From contig OY856186.1 of NCBI GenBank assembly GCA_963693315.1, positions 303,434,586-303,498,585 of the forward strand: a stretch of DNA of 64,000 nucleotides, given 5' to 3'. Of this stretch, positions 11,131 through 23,297 are shown piece by piece. The translations under genes and the position numbers were made by a program. A model generated the notes under the pieces. It searched no databases. It was given only the letters and a program-made list of their open reading frames with translations, and was not told the DNA's origin. How positions within the stretch are numbered: position 1 is the stretch's first letter; each line of letters starts with the position of its first letter. Source of the DNA: Diogma glabrata. Lineage: Eukaryota; Arthropoda; Insecta; Diptera; Cylindrotomidae.

Positions 11131-13750
11131 TTTTTATAAATAATTTCGTTTGAGGGATAATGAGTTGATAAACGAGCATGCTGAAAGTTTCCATATAAGT
11201 GGAAAGACAAGAAGTTTTTTTTTAAATTGGCTTGTAGGATAAACATGGAGCAATTGGTATGGAGTGAAAATTTTTTTGCATCTATTTAGGAGACCAAGTT
11301 TTCTATACGCGATTTTTGCCATTGCCATTACATGATCGTTCCAGAGTAAGTCATTTGAAACTGTGACACCCAATGTTTTTACATTCACCTATAGGTTCAT
11401 CACACATGCTGAATAAAATATCTTTGGGGAACTCGGTCTTTGATCTGGAAATAATCAATAGCTGTGTTTTGGCAGAGTTGAAATTGATCAGGTTTTGATC
11501 ACCCCGATCGGCGACTTTTTTAGGTCTTTATTGACGTTTATGGCAGCGTCTCTCCGGGCGGGATTAATTCGTTCGTGCATTTTAATTTTTAAGGGAAGGA
11601 CTCGAATGAGTTGTGCAGAGTACTATCATTTGCAAAACTATTTATTGGGTTGCTGGTGATTTTCAACAATTCGTTGATATAAATCAAAAATAGTGTTGGG
11701 GACGATACTGAGCCTTGAGTCTCATTAACCTTAAGGCTCATTAGCCTTAATTAGTTTAGACTCAGATGATAAGCCGTCTAAGGAGACTGAATTGTATCGG
11801 TTGGAAAATTTTGAATCAGCTTCACAAAAGTGGGATGAAACCCATACGCAACGAGCTTGTTGATTAAGTTGGCATGCCAGACTCGATCGAATGCCTTGGA
11901 GATTTCTAAAGCGATAACGTATGTTTCACAACCTTTATCAAGCCTTTATCATAACAGATCGGTAGTTGATCTTTTGTTTCGAAAACCGTATTGGCTGTCG
12001 GCTATTAAATGATTTACTTCCAAAAATTTTGAAATGCTATAGGCCTATAATTTGAGATATCGGATTTTGGTCCCTTTTTGGGGACGGGCTGGACATTTGC
12101 CAACTTTCAGCACGAGGGAAATATACCAGATTTGTAGGATTGGTAGAATATTTTAGTCAAAGTTGGTGCAAGGTCTTTAGAAAAGGTTTTTAAAATAATG
12201 CGTGGAATGTTTTACCATTCCTAAGGCTTTGTTGGTGTTTAACCCCTTTGGAAGTTTAGCGACTATTTTGGGTTTGAAGTGGAGTTCGTTCATATTAACT
12301 CCTGAAGACTGTATTTGGAGTATTTCTTTAGAAGTTTCCAAAACAGTGGAGTTCAGAGCAAAGCGTTCAGCGAACAAGTTAAATTTTTTTGCGGGATCAT
12401 TGACGATTGAATCACCATCAATAATAGGAAGATTTTGTACCAAAATCTAAGGAATTAATGGCACTGTAGAAACTCTTGTCAGAAATAGACATAGACGGAA
12501 GTTTTGAAGCTTTCGCTCTGTCAATTTCAGACTTTTCGTTTGAGATTATCTGGTTAGATATTTTGTTGGCCTTTAGATATTGGGATCGATTAGTGGGAGT
12601 TTTGTTATAAATCCTAATATTAAATGATCTACGTTTGTTTCTAAGTGCCGTGTTGGCAGCTTTTGAATGCAAGTATGTATTTTTGTTTGGGTTTTACTAT
12701 GGAAAAAGGGGTAAATCAGTTTTGATAACTGATGACATTAAATAATGATCAGAATTTCCAATGCTACCTTTCGCGACATTGACACTCGTAATATCTTGCA
12801 TTGTGGTAAGATAGAGATCTAAAAGAAAACTATTATCACCCCCATTACGGGGAGTGAAATTTGGGTTTTTAACAATTTGGGATAGACGCAGCAAAATTTT
12901 TGCCTGTTTTCCACTATTGTCAATATCGTCGGTCGATTTGAAGAATTCCAACCATGATTTGTTGTGAAAGTTGAAGTCACCGGTAATGATAACCTCACAA
13001 TTAGAGGACTTTGCTCTAATCTCGTTTTCAAAGTTTACAGAAACTTGTGTTTCTGTAAGGAAAAGAAAGTTCAGTATGTCGTGCTCATAATGATGTTGCA
13101 CGTGGTCATGGTTAGCGTTTAATCCGCAGATGTTTTGAACATGTATTCTAAATGTTTTTTCATTCATATATGTGTTGTCCCTGCAAATACCGTGGACATG
13201 CCGCTTTATGGGCGGGTGGATTGCGCATATTTACTTTACTACTTGCAGACGTATATCGTTTCTGTTGTATCAAAAGGTTTATTTTTTTATGTTTTATTAA
13301 AGAATGAATAACTAAGCAAAAAACCTTATCATGCAATAAAATACGACATATGCCAATATTTCATGATAAGATGAAGAAATAATAACAAAACTATAAGTGA
13401 AAAGCAAATTGTTAGAAATTTGCAGAAAAAATAACGAAAATAATTGCCAATAATCCAGCTGATACAGCGCACCCCAGATGCACCTTTCACCACCCCAATC
13501 GAGGCACAAAGCCCACATAACTTTATTTTGGTCTGATTCTTCGGAAGAGCTAATGAGCCATACTACTACGGAACCCTGCCTAGCTAAGACTGGGAGTGGT
13601 GCCGTTGAATAATTAAAGTTCGTCCGCCAGTACCGTAAGATATCATCTTGGCTAATGATATCTCCTGCCATTGCCAGTGGTATGTGATATCTCACGCTAA
13701 CTCAAATGTCAATGGATGGGACAGAAGTACGCGGGGTAGTCAGACCCGTA
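11131..13750 (-). pseudogene. Non-LTR retrotransposon family B, broken copy
   Basis: It matches the plus-strand copy at 56172-59803. From the 5' end (13750, TACGGGTCTGACTACC) come the 5' UTR, then the endonuclease from 13167 (HVQNICGLNANH ... VIITGDFNF ... NSFLLDLYLT ... GNSDHYL), then the linker (12672-12418), then the reverse-transcriptase entry NELHFKPKIVAKL near 12270-12290. Degraded RT follows to 11400 and the thumb LGVTVSNDLLWNDHVMA at 11388-11330. A part of the endonuclease is deleted after LTETQVS. The copy stops at 11131 in mid-domain, which is not a normal 3' end, so it was broken after insertion. Multiple frameshifts; not functional. Confidence 0.8.
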
Positions 13751-13759
13751 GATCAAAAT

Positions 13760-14935
13760 TGATCATAATCGATCCAAATCGACCCTTCCCGCTAGAGGAA
13801 GCCTGGCATCAATAATGTTTTCCTTACTTCCGGTTCGGCTACAGTGCTTGTATTTTACCTGCCATCGAAGTTTCGACTATGCGTCAACATTTCCATGAGC
13901 ACTTCAAAATCATAAGCCTGCAAGCGTTTAATCCATCGTACCAATCACCTTAATGCTCCATGATCAGTTCTCAAATAGAAATTTTTAACTGTACAAGTAT
14001 TTGTGGAAATATGTTTCACACATTCCATTATAGCCAACAATTTTTTACAGGTTAAACAATAATTCCTTTCTGGCTTGGACAGTTTCTTCTATTAATATGG
14101 GCCATTACTCTTTTCCCCATCCATTTCTTGAAATAACACTCCTCCTGTAACATCAGTGCTAGCTTTAGTTTCAAATATGAATTTAAAATCTGGTAAGCCA
14201 GATCTGGTGCAGAGCACAATCTTTTTTAAATTTCCACTAACGCATCTTCTTGCTTTTTTGTTCATTTAAATTCTTTATCCGTCCTTGTTAGCTTACGTAG
14301 AGCCTTTTTATTCCTGTTAACTAATGTTGGTACAAAACATTGGTAGTAAGTGCAAAATCCTAGACAACTGCAAAGCTCTGGGTGGGCATTTGGGTGTTCA
14401 CCATTTGTTGTCACTTTGCGCCCCAAGTATTGTACTTTCTCTCTAAACAGTGTATATTTCTTTGGACTTATTACGAGTCCTGCTGCTTGAATTCTTTCGA
14501 AGGTTTCTCTATTTTTTTTTTCAAATGATCTTTGAAGTCTATGACCGTTACAATAATATCGTTCAATAACGCAAGACACGTTCCATTAAACTTTCAAATG
14601 CTGCTGGGGCATTACACAACCCTGGGAAATTACGCAGCCCTCCCCTCACACATTCCTATTACACAACCCACTACCCATACTAAACGCTGTCAATTATCGG
14701 TCCTCTTCCTGGATTTCTACGTGCCATGAAGCACTTTGCAGATCTATTGTTGAGAACAATTTGGCACCTGCAAATTTATCCAGGGTATCATCAGTTTGAG
14801 GTAATGGGTAGCTATTTTTTATTACTGCATTCAGTTTTCTGTAATCAATGCAGAAATTAATAATTTCATCCTTCTTACCGACTAAAACTACAGGGACTCT
14901 ATGAACTATCCGATTTTGTTTTTTATATAAAGTGT
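13760..14935 (-). pseudogene. Ty3/gypsy pol remnant 1 (RT to RNase H)
   Basis: On the minus strand, 14920-14690 encodes VVLVGKKD.., CIDYRKLNAV and STIDLQSASWHV (RT palm start). 14579-14262 encodes the connection region: ERIQAAGLVISPKKYTLF, VQYLGRKV and LGFCTYYQCFVP. Further left, 14250-13850, are RNase H-like traces in shifting frames. The YxDD motif region is damaged. Another copy of the same family lies at 25480-26620. No LTRs are visible on either side. Confidence 0.75.
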
Positions 14936-15090
14936 TTTGTTATAGGAATAACAATGTGTGTCAGAATAACACATACATAGATACCTTTTAAGACCTAGGT
15001 CCCACAACAACATGCGTTCTGAAGATTTAGTGGACGCAATTTTATTTTTGTGTGGATTGAACGCCCCCGAAACTATTGATTCGAGCAAAG
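14936..15090 (-). pseudogene. 3'-end fragment of LINE family B
   Basis: A minus-strand frame contains LLWDLGLKRYLCM, the C-terminal sequence also found at the end of the family B copy at 59640-59700 (LLWDLGLKRYIC). The DNA includes the conserved GACCTAGGTCCCACAACA tract at 14991-15010. It abuts the gypsy remnant directly. Confidence 0.6.
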
Positions 15091-15589
15091 CATTCCATTG
15101 TACGATGTACGAACAAAGAGGTCCCTTTGCATTTTTTTACTATGACGGTGAGTGATCTCAACAGTTTGACTGTTTGTACAAATCAATTGAAATAATAAAG
15201 TTAATTCAATTACGTTCAATTCTTACCGACAAAAATTCATTTTGCAAAATATCGTTTTCTATAATATAAGCTCTCGAGCGATAATCATCAATCAATTTGT
15301 GCATATTATTATTAAATTATTTTCAAATTATATTACGAGATTATTGAATTTTATTTAAGCAACGTTTATAAACCTTAATATATTGAATCAAATAAAAATA
15401 TTTGTTGATTCACATTCCACTACTTAATCCAGCTGATACGGATATTGAAACAATTTTGTTTATTTAATCAAACAATAAATTGACAATCTCCAAGTAACAT
15501 TTTATTTTTAAATTAAATTATCAAATCCAATCAACAATCTAAAATAATATACACACTTTATAATAATATACGTACATATATAATATGTT
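15091..15589. other. Noncoding AT-rich spacer
   Basis: No gene or recognisable repeat is seen; it is AT-rich with a few ATATTAT/TAAATA runs. Confidence 0.4.
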
Positions 15590-15820
15590 TGATTTGATTT
15601 TTCGTCATCGTTTATCATAAAAAGATAGTAGCTCATAAACTGAGAAGAAAATTTTTGGGAATTCCCGTGATGACGCATGTTAATTACAAAAAGTAAATTT
15701 TTATATGAAATCTAGCTCAAATACAATACCCAATGAAGGTTACTGACCATTTTTCCAAACATCTTTTTAAATAGAAACAACAGATAATAAAATAGGTAGA
15801 TCTTTATATGAAATCTACCT
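15590..15820 (+). mobile_element. Helentron-like element, 3' end fragment, copy 2
   Basis: The right end is the terminal hairpin AGGTAGATC-TTTATATG-AAATCTACCT at 15794-15820 followed by AAAAA, as in copies 3 and 5. A diverged second terminus (ATTTTTATATGAAATCTAGC) lies at 15694-15713, preceded by sequence like the TCCGCTTATCATA...AAATTTTT tract of the other copies. It may be two nested or duplicated 3' ends. Confidence 0.6.
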
Positions 15821-16319
15821 AAAAAGAATAGCAATTATCAATAGTAACACTTTGAAACAATAAAAATGTAAAAGGATTTAATTTAGGCGCCAAAATTATT
15901 ATTTTGCTAAAAATATTTTTTATTAGGTTAATCCTCTTTTAATTTTTTTCTAGTTTTTGCATCCTTTATAAAAAAATAAAAACAATAGTAATATAATAAA
16001 TACATGTATGTAGTAAGAAAATCGAAGATACATATGAAGAAAAAGATTTTAGCTGGGACCTTTTTAAAAACACATTATTCGGTCAGTTATGGTTGATCGT
16101 TATTACTGTTTCAATTTAATTAGTCATCGGGTGTTATTGAATAAAAATTTAAATGTTGTTTTTGTGAATATTGAGTATTTTTTTGTGTGAATCTCTTTTA
16201 GACTACGCAAATTTATTAATTGTTTGTGATTTTAAAGTAAGAAAAAATTACTTTTATTTTTAAATAAATATAAAATACAAAACAATATTTTTAAAGTTTA
16301 GTTAAATAAAAAAGTGTGA

Positions 16320-16976
<657 letters not shown>

Positions 16977-16984
16977 AAAAATTA

Positions 16985-18057
16985 AGTGCGTAATCTTTAC
17001 ACGCTGTTGAAGTAAAACTTCTTTGGCAACTGCAGCAGGTATTACTAAAAATATTAAATATAAAATAAAATAGATATCTTATATTGAAATTTAGAGTTTC
17101 TTTTGTAATATTCTTGACAACTCAACTCACTAAATAAAGTTTCAATAAGGTCCAATAAAAACGCTTCATTTACTATTTTTTAGCAAATCAAAACGATTTG
17201 TTTCGATTATTTTTTTCTGGTAGGAAGGAACAGCGAATATTTTCGAATATTTTCCGCCTACTTAATATATTAATTTAAAACAAAAATTCACATACAAAAT
17301 TATGTGAAAATGCAATTTGCAAATAGTAAAAATGTCCGTTTTCATTCATAAATGATTGCATGTTTATGTTTATTTGTCAAAAATAAATTACAAATTTATA
17401 ACATTTATGCGCCTACTAAGATGAAATAATATTTTACTATGTATGATTATGTTGTATGAAATAATGTTACTATTTCTGTTCGTTAAACTGTCTGCTAAAT
17501 ACAACTCGTCACCAAATTATTAGTCGATTATTTTTCAACATTACCACTCATACCATTTGAGGTTAAATATTTTCCTCGTGCGCTACGCGCACTCGGGACC
17601 TCAAATGACATTCGTAATAATGATTATGAAAAATAATCGACTATTATTTGACGATTCGTGATATTATATATGATAATATAGTTTATAACAATGTGTAATA
17701 AAAGCCATATTATTTACATGTTTTATAAAGTCTTACAACGTATTACAAATTAAATTTCACGATGAATACATGTCCACTTAATTTAACAATTGGTACAACA
17801 ATTGATGCATTTTTCAATAAATTTAGCAAATTTGTCATAAACCTCTAATTTTATATTTCAATTATGCTAATAAATTGAATTGACTTTGTAATACATTATG
17901 TAAATGTTACATTTTATTACACAGTAAATTATATTATCAAGAAATGCAACTCTAAATTGCAATATGACATATTTATTTTATATTTCATCTTTTTATTAAT
18001 ACCTGCCACAGTAGCCAAAGAAATTTATTTCAACCGCGTGCAAAGATTACACGCACT
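16985..18057. mobile_element. ~1.07-kb TIR element with central hairpin
   Basis: Arms of ~135 bp are inverted. The left reads AGTGCGTAATCTTTACACGC and CTTCTTTGGC; the right, inverted, reads AGTGCGTGTAATCTTTGCAC and TTCTTTGGCT, and both continue through CAGGTATTA and TTTAGAGTT. The element lies directly after Helentron-like copy 3. It has no coding capacity. At 17500-17665 it contains a near-perfect hairpin (ATTTGAGGT...ACCTCAAAT; GTCGATTATTTTTCA...GAAAAATAATCGAC) with loop core GTGCGCTACGCGCAC. Confidence 0.65.
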
Positions 18058-18130
18058 CATTTTCTATTTAACAAAACAAATTTAATCAACACAAATATTT
18101 TTTCCCGCACGAGAAAGCCCTGGATGCAAA

Positions 18131-18812
18131 CTCTCAACACCATGATCCCCGTGACACCACCATGACCATCATGACCACCGTGAACACCATGACCACCATG
18201 ACCGCCGTGACCACCATGACTACCATGACCGCTATGACCGCCATGACCAACATGACCATCATGACCACCGTGAACACTATGACCATCATGAGCCCCGTGA
18301 ACACCATGACCACCGTGACCACCATAACCACCATTACCACTATGACTACCATGACCACCATGACCACCATGACCACGATGACCCCCATGACCACCATGAC
18401 CACCATGACCACCTAACCACCATGACCACCCTGACCACCATGACCACCGTGAACACCATGACCATCATGACCACCATTACCACCATGACCACCATAACCA
18501 CTATGACCACCTTGACCACCATGACCATCATGACCATCGTGAACACCATGACCACCGTGACCACCATGACCACCATAACCATCATCACCACTATGACCAC
18601 CATGACCACCATGACCACTATGACCACCATGACTACTATGACCACCATGACCACAATGAACACCATGACCACTACGATCACCGTGACCACCGTGACCACC
18701 ATAACTACCATGACCATCGTGAACACCGTGATTCCCATTACCACTATGACCACCATGACCACCATGACCACTATTACCACAATGACTACCATGACCACCA
18801 TGACCACCATCT
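18131..18812 (-). repeat. GGTCATGGT minisatellite, right arm (expanded)
   Basis: About 680 bp of 9-bp units, read CCATGACCA on the plus strand. The outer part (about 18580-18812) matches the left-arm array unit for unit; the inner 450 bp is extra. All minus-strand frames are open for 90-150 codons for the same reason as in the left arm. Confidence 0.85.
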
Positions 18813-20198
18813 ACAATCGACACATCCAACTCATATAACATTTAGGACAAGACTGCATAAGTGAATAAAAAATATAATAACAAATGAACAAATGAATAAC
18901 TTTACCATACAAACCAAAAAGATCCACCAAACATGCTCCAACCAGTTATTCGATTTTGCTCAAATTTCAAAACGGAGCTTTTTGTCATCTTATATTTCAT
19001 TATATATGCCTGCCATTTACCAAGATTTGCGACAACTTATTTTTCTGCCTTTAAAATAGCCAAATATGCTGCCATTTTTTATTAAAGGAGTCTAAGCATC
19101 CATTGTAAACAAAACTGGAACAGACATATAATATTTTGAAAACTGATATTAAATTAAATGAAAATACTCCAAAAATTCGGATTGAAAATCATTAAATTTA
19201 ATTCAAAATTATGTTTTTTGAATTGAATTTCTGTTAAATTTTTAAGCATCGAAAAATACAATAAACTATTTCTATAATGCACCAAAAACCAGTGAATATT
19301 TAAAATATGTGTGTCATAATCGAATTGTATCGTATATTTGCCGAATATTATATTCGTTTTTTATACTTCCGTTGCACAATTCTTAAAACACTAAAGAAGT
19401 TTTACTTCAAAAAATATTTATAAAACCTTGGGTGTTTTATACATTAAAAGAATAATAATTTAATTACTTTAATAATTAATCCATCAAGCCGAAATGCTTT
19501 CCATTGCAGTAGTTTTACAAATTTTTACTAAAAAACCATCATATTTATTCTCCATTCAAAATACTAAACGATTTATAAACAAAAATAAGTGCACTCATTC
19601 TCAAAACAATCACAATCATTAAAAACAACAAAAAATATTATTAACCCACCTTTCATCAATCATTAATTAACCATAACATCTGAATAGAAAGGATTTACCT
19701 TTTTTCTTATTTATTTAACCAAAACAATTTCCGAATTCAGTATCCCTTTTTTTACCAACCATTTAATTTAATTCAAACAAATTTTTATATGAAATAATTT
19801 TGTTTTCACATTAACAAATCTTCAAAACAAACTACATTCTCAATTTCAATAAAAACATCAACAAAAATCGAAATAGTTGCCGGGCAATGTTTAATATTTT
19901 CGCTCGATGAGCGATATCAACAGCAACATGCCAGCCATTAGTTGCAATACTGGCCATATTGCCGAAATATACAGATATATTGCCGGGCAATACGAAAATA
20001 TTGCCGAGAATGTTTTTGAATTTGGGCAATATTGCCCGGCAATGATTGCCAGCCACACATTGCCGTAAAAAGTTGCTCGTTTACATGCTATTTTACAAGA
20101 GTTTTGTTAAAACATTGCCGGGCAATATTGCTGAAAAAATTGCCCGGCAATATTTTCGGCAATATTGCCCGGCAATAGTTGCTCGTTTACAGGCTCCT
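18580..20198 (-). repeat. Right TIR arm of the 10.65-kb element
   Basis: Inverted copy of 9544-11055. It differs by having the terminal segment twice: GTTGCTCGTTTACA occurs at 20070-20083 and again at 20179-20192, with ~110 bp rich in GCAATATTGC between. The true terminus, AGGCTCCT, is at 20191-20198. Confidence 0.85.
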
Positions 20199-20201
20199 TT
20201 A

Positions 20202-20997
20202 GATCAAAAAAAAAAAAAATGTCTTTTTTATTCCAAATATTTCGGTCCTTTTATTTGGGACCTTCTTCAGTGTCTAAAAACAATATTAACATGGTTAAAA
20301 AATTTTAAAATTACAATCAATAAAAAAATAAACTTATTATCAAAAACACTTACAATTCTTTTGTGTTATCCTGAACACTCTTTAAACTTAATACTAATTT
20401 AAATATGATGGACATCAATTATTTATATTAACAAAAACAATAAAATCATAAAACAATAAATCAATAAAAATTTAAAATTATTTTTGTAGTGAGACAGAAA
20501 ATATTATGTATTAAAATTGAAATTGAAATTATTTTATGTAAATTAGGTTGTTGAACTATACCATTGACCCAATTATTAACACAAAAATTATTTTTGTGTA
20601 TTTTTTACATTGTTGTGATTTGATTTGGGTTCATATGCACTTTGTCTTTGGTTTTCTTCCCTATATTGCTCAAAGTTTGTGCATATACTGGGTTCAAGCT
20701 TTCCATATCAGATCTCAGATTAATTGAAGTAGTCTTCCTCAGATGAATATTTATTGCTTCCAGTGTTAATCTCTTTTTCCAGTCAAATTCTTTTGTGAGA
20801 ATTTTGGCACTATCATATGCAAATGTGTGCCCTTCATCTATAACATGTTGGAGAGCTGCTGTTCTTCCAGATCTTTTGGTTCCAGCCTTTTCATCATACT
20901 TATGTTGTTTGATGCGCGATCCTAATTTCTGCCCTGTCTGTCCTATATATTCTCCATCGCAGTTCTTACAAGGAAATGTGTATACCACTCCATGCTG
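20202..20997 (-). mobile_element. Penelope-like element, minus-strand copy (5'-truncated)
   Basis: It is a near-identical inverted copy of 21010-21807. The two copies face head to head, with a 12-bp spacer (20998-21009) between CCACTCCATGCTG and its complement. The coding part is only the C-terminal endonuclease. The 3' UTR continues to 20202 and then, past the 10.65-kb insertion, to 9480-9543. Head-to-head 5'-truncated pairs are a known insertion outcome for Penelope-like elements. Confidence 0.85.
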
Positions 20998-21015
20998 TTC
21001 AGTTGTCTCCAGCAT
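20605..21015 (-). pseudogene. GIY-YIG endonuclease domain of Penelope-like element (minus copy)
   Basis: A 136-codon frame with GVVYTFPCKNC ... EYIGQTGQKLGSRIKQHK at residues 8-40 carries the GIY-YIG signature (VVY and YIG) and the following catalytic Arg in SRI. ALQHVIDEGHTF and the KRLTLEAINIH segment follow, as in Penelope endonucleases. The reverse transcriptase N-terminal to it is absent, so this is a 5'-truncated copy. The first ~6 codons come from the spacer and are not native. In life the domain nicks target DNA for retrotransposition. Confidence 0.85.
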
Positions 21016-21402
21016 GGAGTGGTATACACATTTCCTTGTAAGAACTGCGATGGAGAATATATAGGACAGACAGGGCAGAAATTAGGATCGCGCATCAAAC
21101 AGCATAAGTATGATGAAAAGGCTGGAACCAAAAGATCTGGAAGAACAGCAGCTCTCCAACATGTTATAGATGAAGGGCACACATTTGCATATGATAGTGC
21201 CAAAATTCTCACAAAAGAATTTGACTGGAAAAAGAGATTAACACTGGAAGCAATAAATATTCATCTGAGGAAGACTACTTCAATTAATCTGAGATCTGAT
21301 ATGGAAAGCTTGAACCCAGTATATGCACAAACTTTGAGCAATATAGGGAAGAAAACCAAAAACAAAGTGCATATGAACCCAAATCAAATCACAACAATGT
21401 AA
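20992..21402 (+). pseudogene. GIY-YIG endonuclease domain of Penelope-like element (plus copy)
   Basis: It matches the minus copy codon for codon after the first eight residues, with one difference seen near the C-terminus (KTKN instead of KTKD). The GIY-YIG motif, SRIKQH and the His-containing ALQHV segment are intact. It lacks the reverse transcriptase. The close identity suggests that both copies arose in one event or have been homogenised. Confidence 0.85.
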
Positions 21403-21867
21403 AAAATACACAAAAATAATTTTTGTGTTAATAATTGGGTCAATGGTATAGTTCAACAACCTAATTTACATAAAATAATTTCAATTTCAATTTTAATACA
21501 TAATATTTTCTGTCTCACTACAAAAATAATTTTAAATTTTTATTGATTTATTGTTTTATGATTTTATTGTTTTTGTTAATATAAATAATTGATGTCCATC
21601 ATATTTAAATTAGTATTAAGTTTAAAGAGTGTTCAGGATAACACAAAAGAATTGTAAGTGTTTTTGATAATAAGTTTATTTTTTTATTGATTGTAATTTT
21701 AAAATTTTTTAACCATGTTAATATTGTTTTTAGACACTGAAGAAGGTCCCAAATAAAAGGACCGAAATATTTGGAATAAAAAAGACATTTTTTTTTTTTG
21801 ATCTAAGGCTTGGTGTTTTATTTGTGGTAAAACTCTTACTACCAATCAAACCATTGACGATAAGAAA
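21010..21867 (+). mobile_element. Penelope-like element, plus-strand copy (5'-truncated)
   Basis: Coding part 21010-21402, then a 3' UTR to 21867. The tail keeps the site TTTTGATC-TAA-GGCTTGG at about 21798-21815 without the 10.65-kb element that sits at the equivalent place in the other copy. This makes it a natural empty site. Confidence 0.85.
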
Positions 21868-22261
21868 TTTCATCGCGTAGATCAGATTCAGTGTATGTAC
21901 CAAAGGTGTATACACTGAACAGCAAAACTTATAATATTGATTTATATTATTTGATTTAATTGATTTATTTCTATACATTCTTTCAAATTGTTTTATTACT
22001 AAATTTTCGGTTGTCGAGGAAATGGTAATATATTAAGATTAAAGTATGGCTTTGGGAAAAATTCATTGAAGCGAGTTATTTCCAGACCACATACTTTAAT
22101 TTTAATATACAATTTCTTTGGCAATCGGAAAGTTAGCAATAAATTTGCAAAAACCATTTGCATAAATGTATAGAAATATAATATAAATCAATATAATAAT
22201 TATAATATACTGCGGATATCTGACATTTATATTAACAATATTCCTATTACTGTGGCATATC
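21868..22261. other. Flanking dispersed repeat, no gene
   Basis: 22165-22235 is the inverted copy of 9430-9476, and a second diverged copy lies at 22965-23035. No coding signal. Confidence 0.45.
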
Positions 22262-22915
22262 CTATAATTTGAGTGAATGGTTTTCGATGAAATGAATATC
22301 GAATATTTTCGATGTTATGATATTTCGATAATAAAAACTTTTATTCCATTTTCGATCATCAGATTTTTCGATGGTATGATATTTTCAGTACATCGAAAAA
22401 TTTTCAGTGGAACGATCTTTCGTTGCAATGACTTTTTGACAGCGTGAACTTTCGGTGTTATGATTTTGGATTTTATGATTTTCGGTCCATTCATTTTTTG
22501 ATGTTATGATTTTTTATTTTTCGAATTATTGATATTTTTCGATGCAACGATTTTTGATGGTATGATTTTTCGATGATGACCCGATCCGATTCCTTACAAC
22601 GAAAAATATCAATAAAAATAAAATATCGTACTATCGAAAAATCAAACAACCGGAAATCACAACATAGATAATAGTAACACCGAAAGATCACATTGTCGAA
22701 ATCTAATGAATTTCCAATATTTTCGATGTTATGATATTTCGATAATAGAAACTTTTATTCCATTTTCGATCATCAGATTTTTCGATGGTATGATATTTTC
22801 AGTACATCGAAAAATTTTCAGTAGAACGATCTTTCGTTGCAATGACTTTTCCACACCGTGAATTTTCGGTGTTATGATTTTGGATTTTATGATTTTCGGT
22901 CCTTTCAAAGAGCTC
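22262..22915. repeat. TTTCGATG-type minisatellite
   Basis: A degenerate ~17-20-bp motif (TTTTCGATGTTATGATATTT and variants) recurs across the interval. A larger duplication is visible: 22299-22475 and 22718-22895 share ATTTTCGATGTTATGATATT, ACTTTTATTCCATTTTCGAT and GGTGTTATGATTTTGG in the same order. The block at 22560-22690 has the motif inverted. Confidence 0.7.
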
Positions 22916-23297
22916 CACTTTACACTCTCAAATCACAGCAAAAAAACCCGAAGCAATGGTATAGAAATAATATATAAATCAATATAACTATTAAAATATA
23001 GTGCCATCCATCTGGCATTTGAAATTACAAAATTTTTATCTGTGTTTGTAGAAGAATCTAGACCGAGTTGTGAAAACCTGACAATTTTTGATTTCCCTGA
23101 AACTTGGCATATAAGTAGTATGCACAAAATAAAAAATACGTCTTATTTTACAATTTTTTTAAAGTGCATAGTTTGAGCATAGGGGGCACCCCAACATGCA
23201 TGAAAAACGAAAATTCTGCCAATCCGATGCAACTTTGAAATTAAATTGCTCAAGAACAGCAATACCGATTGCAGCAAGTTTTTTTTGTTTGATATAT
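22916..23297. other. Noncoding spacer before the 4.5-kb TIR element
   Basis: It contains the dispersed-repeat copy at 22965-23035. 23100-23297 shows no feature I recognise. Confidence 0.4.

Noticed and set aside
13312..13695. 127-codon minus-strand frame in the 5' part of LINE B
   Set aside because: The matching region of the other copy (56172-56640) is not open, so it is 5' UTR.
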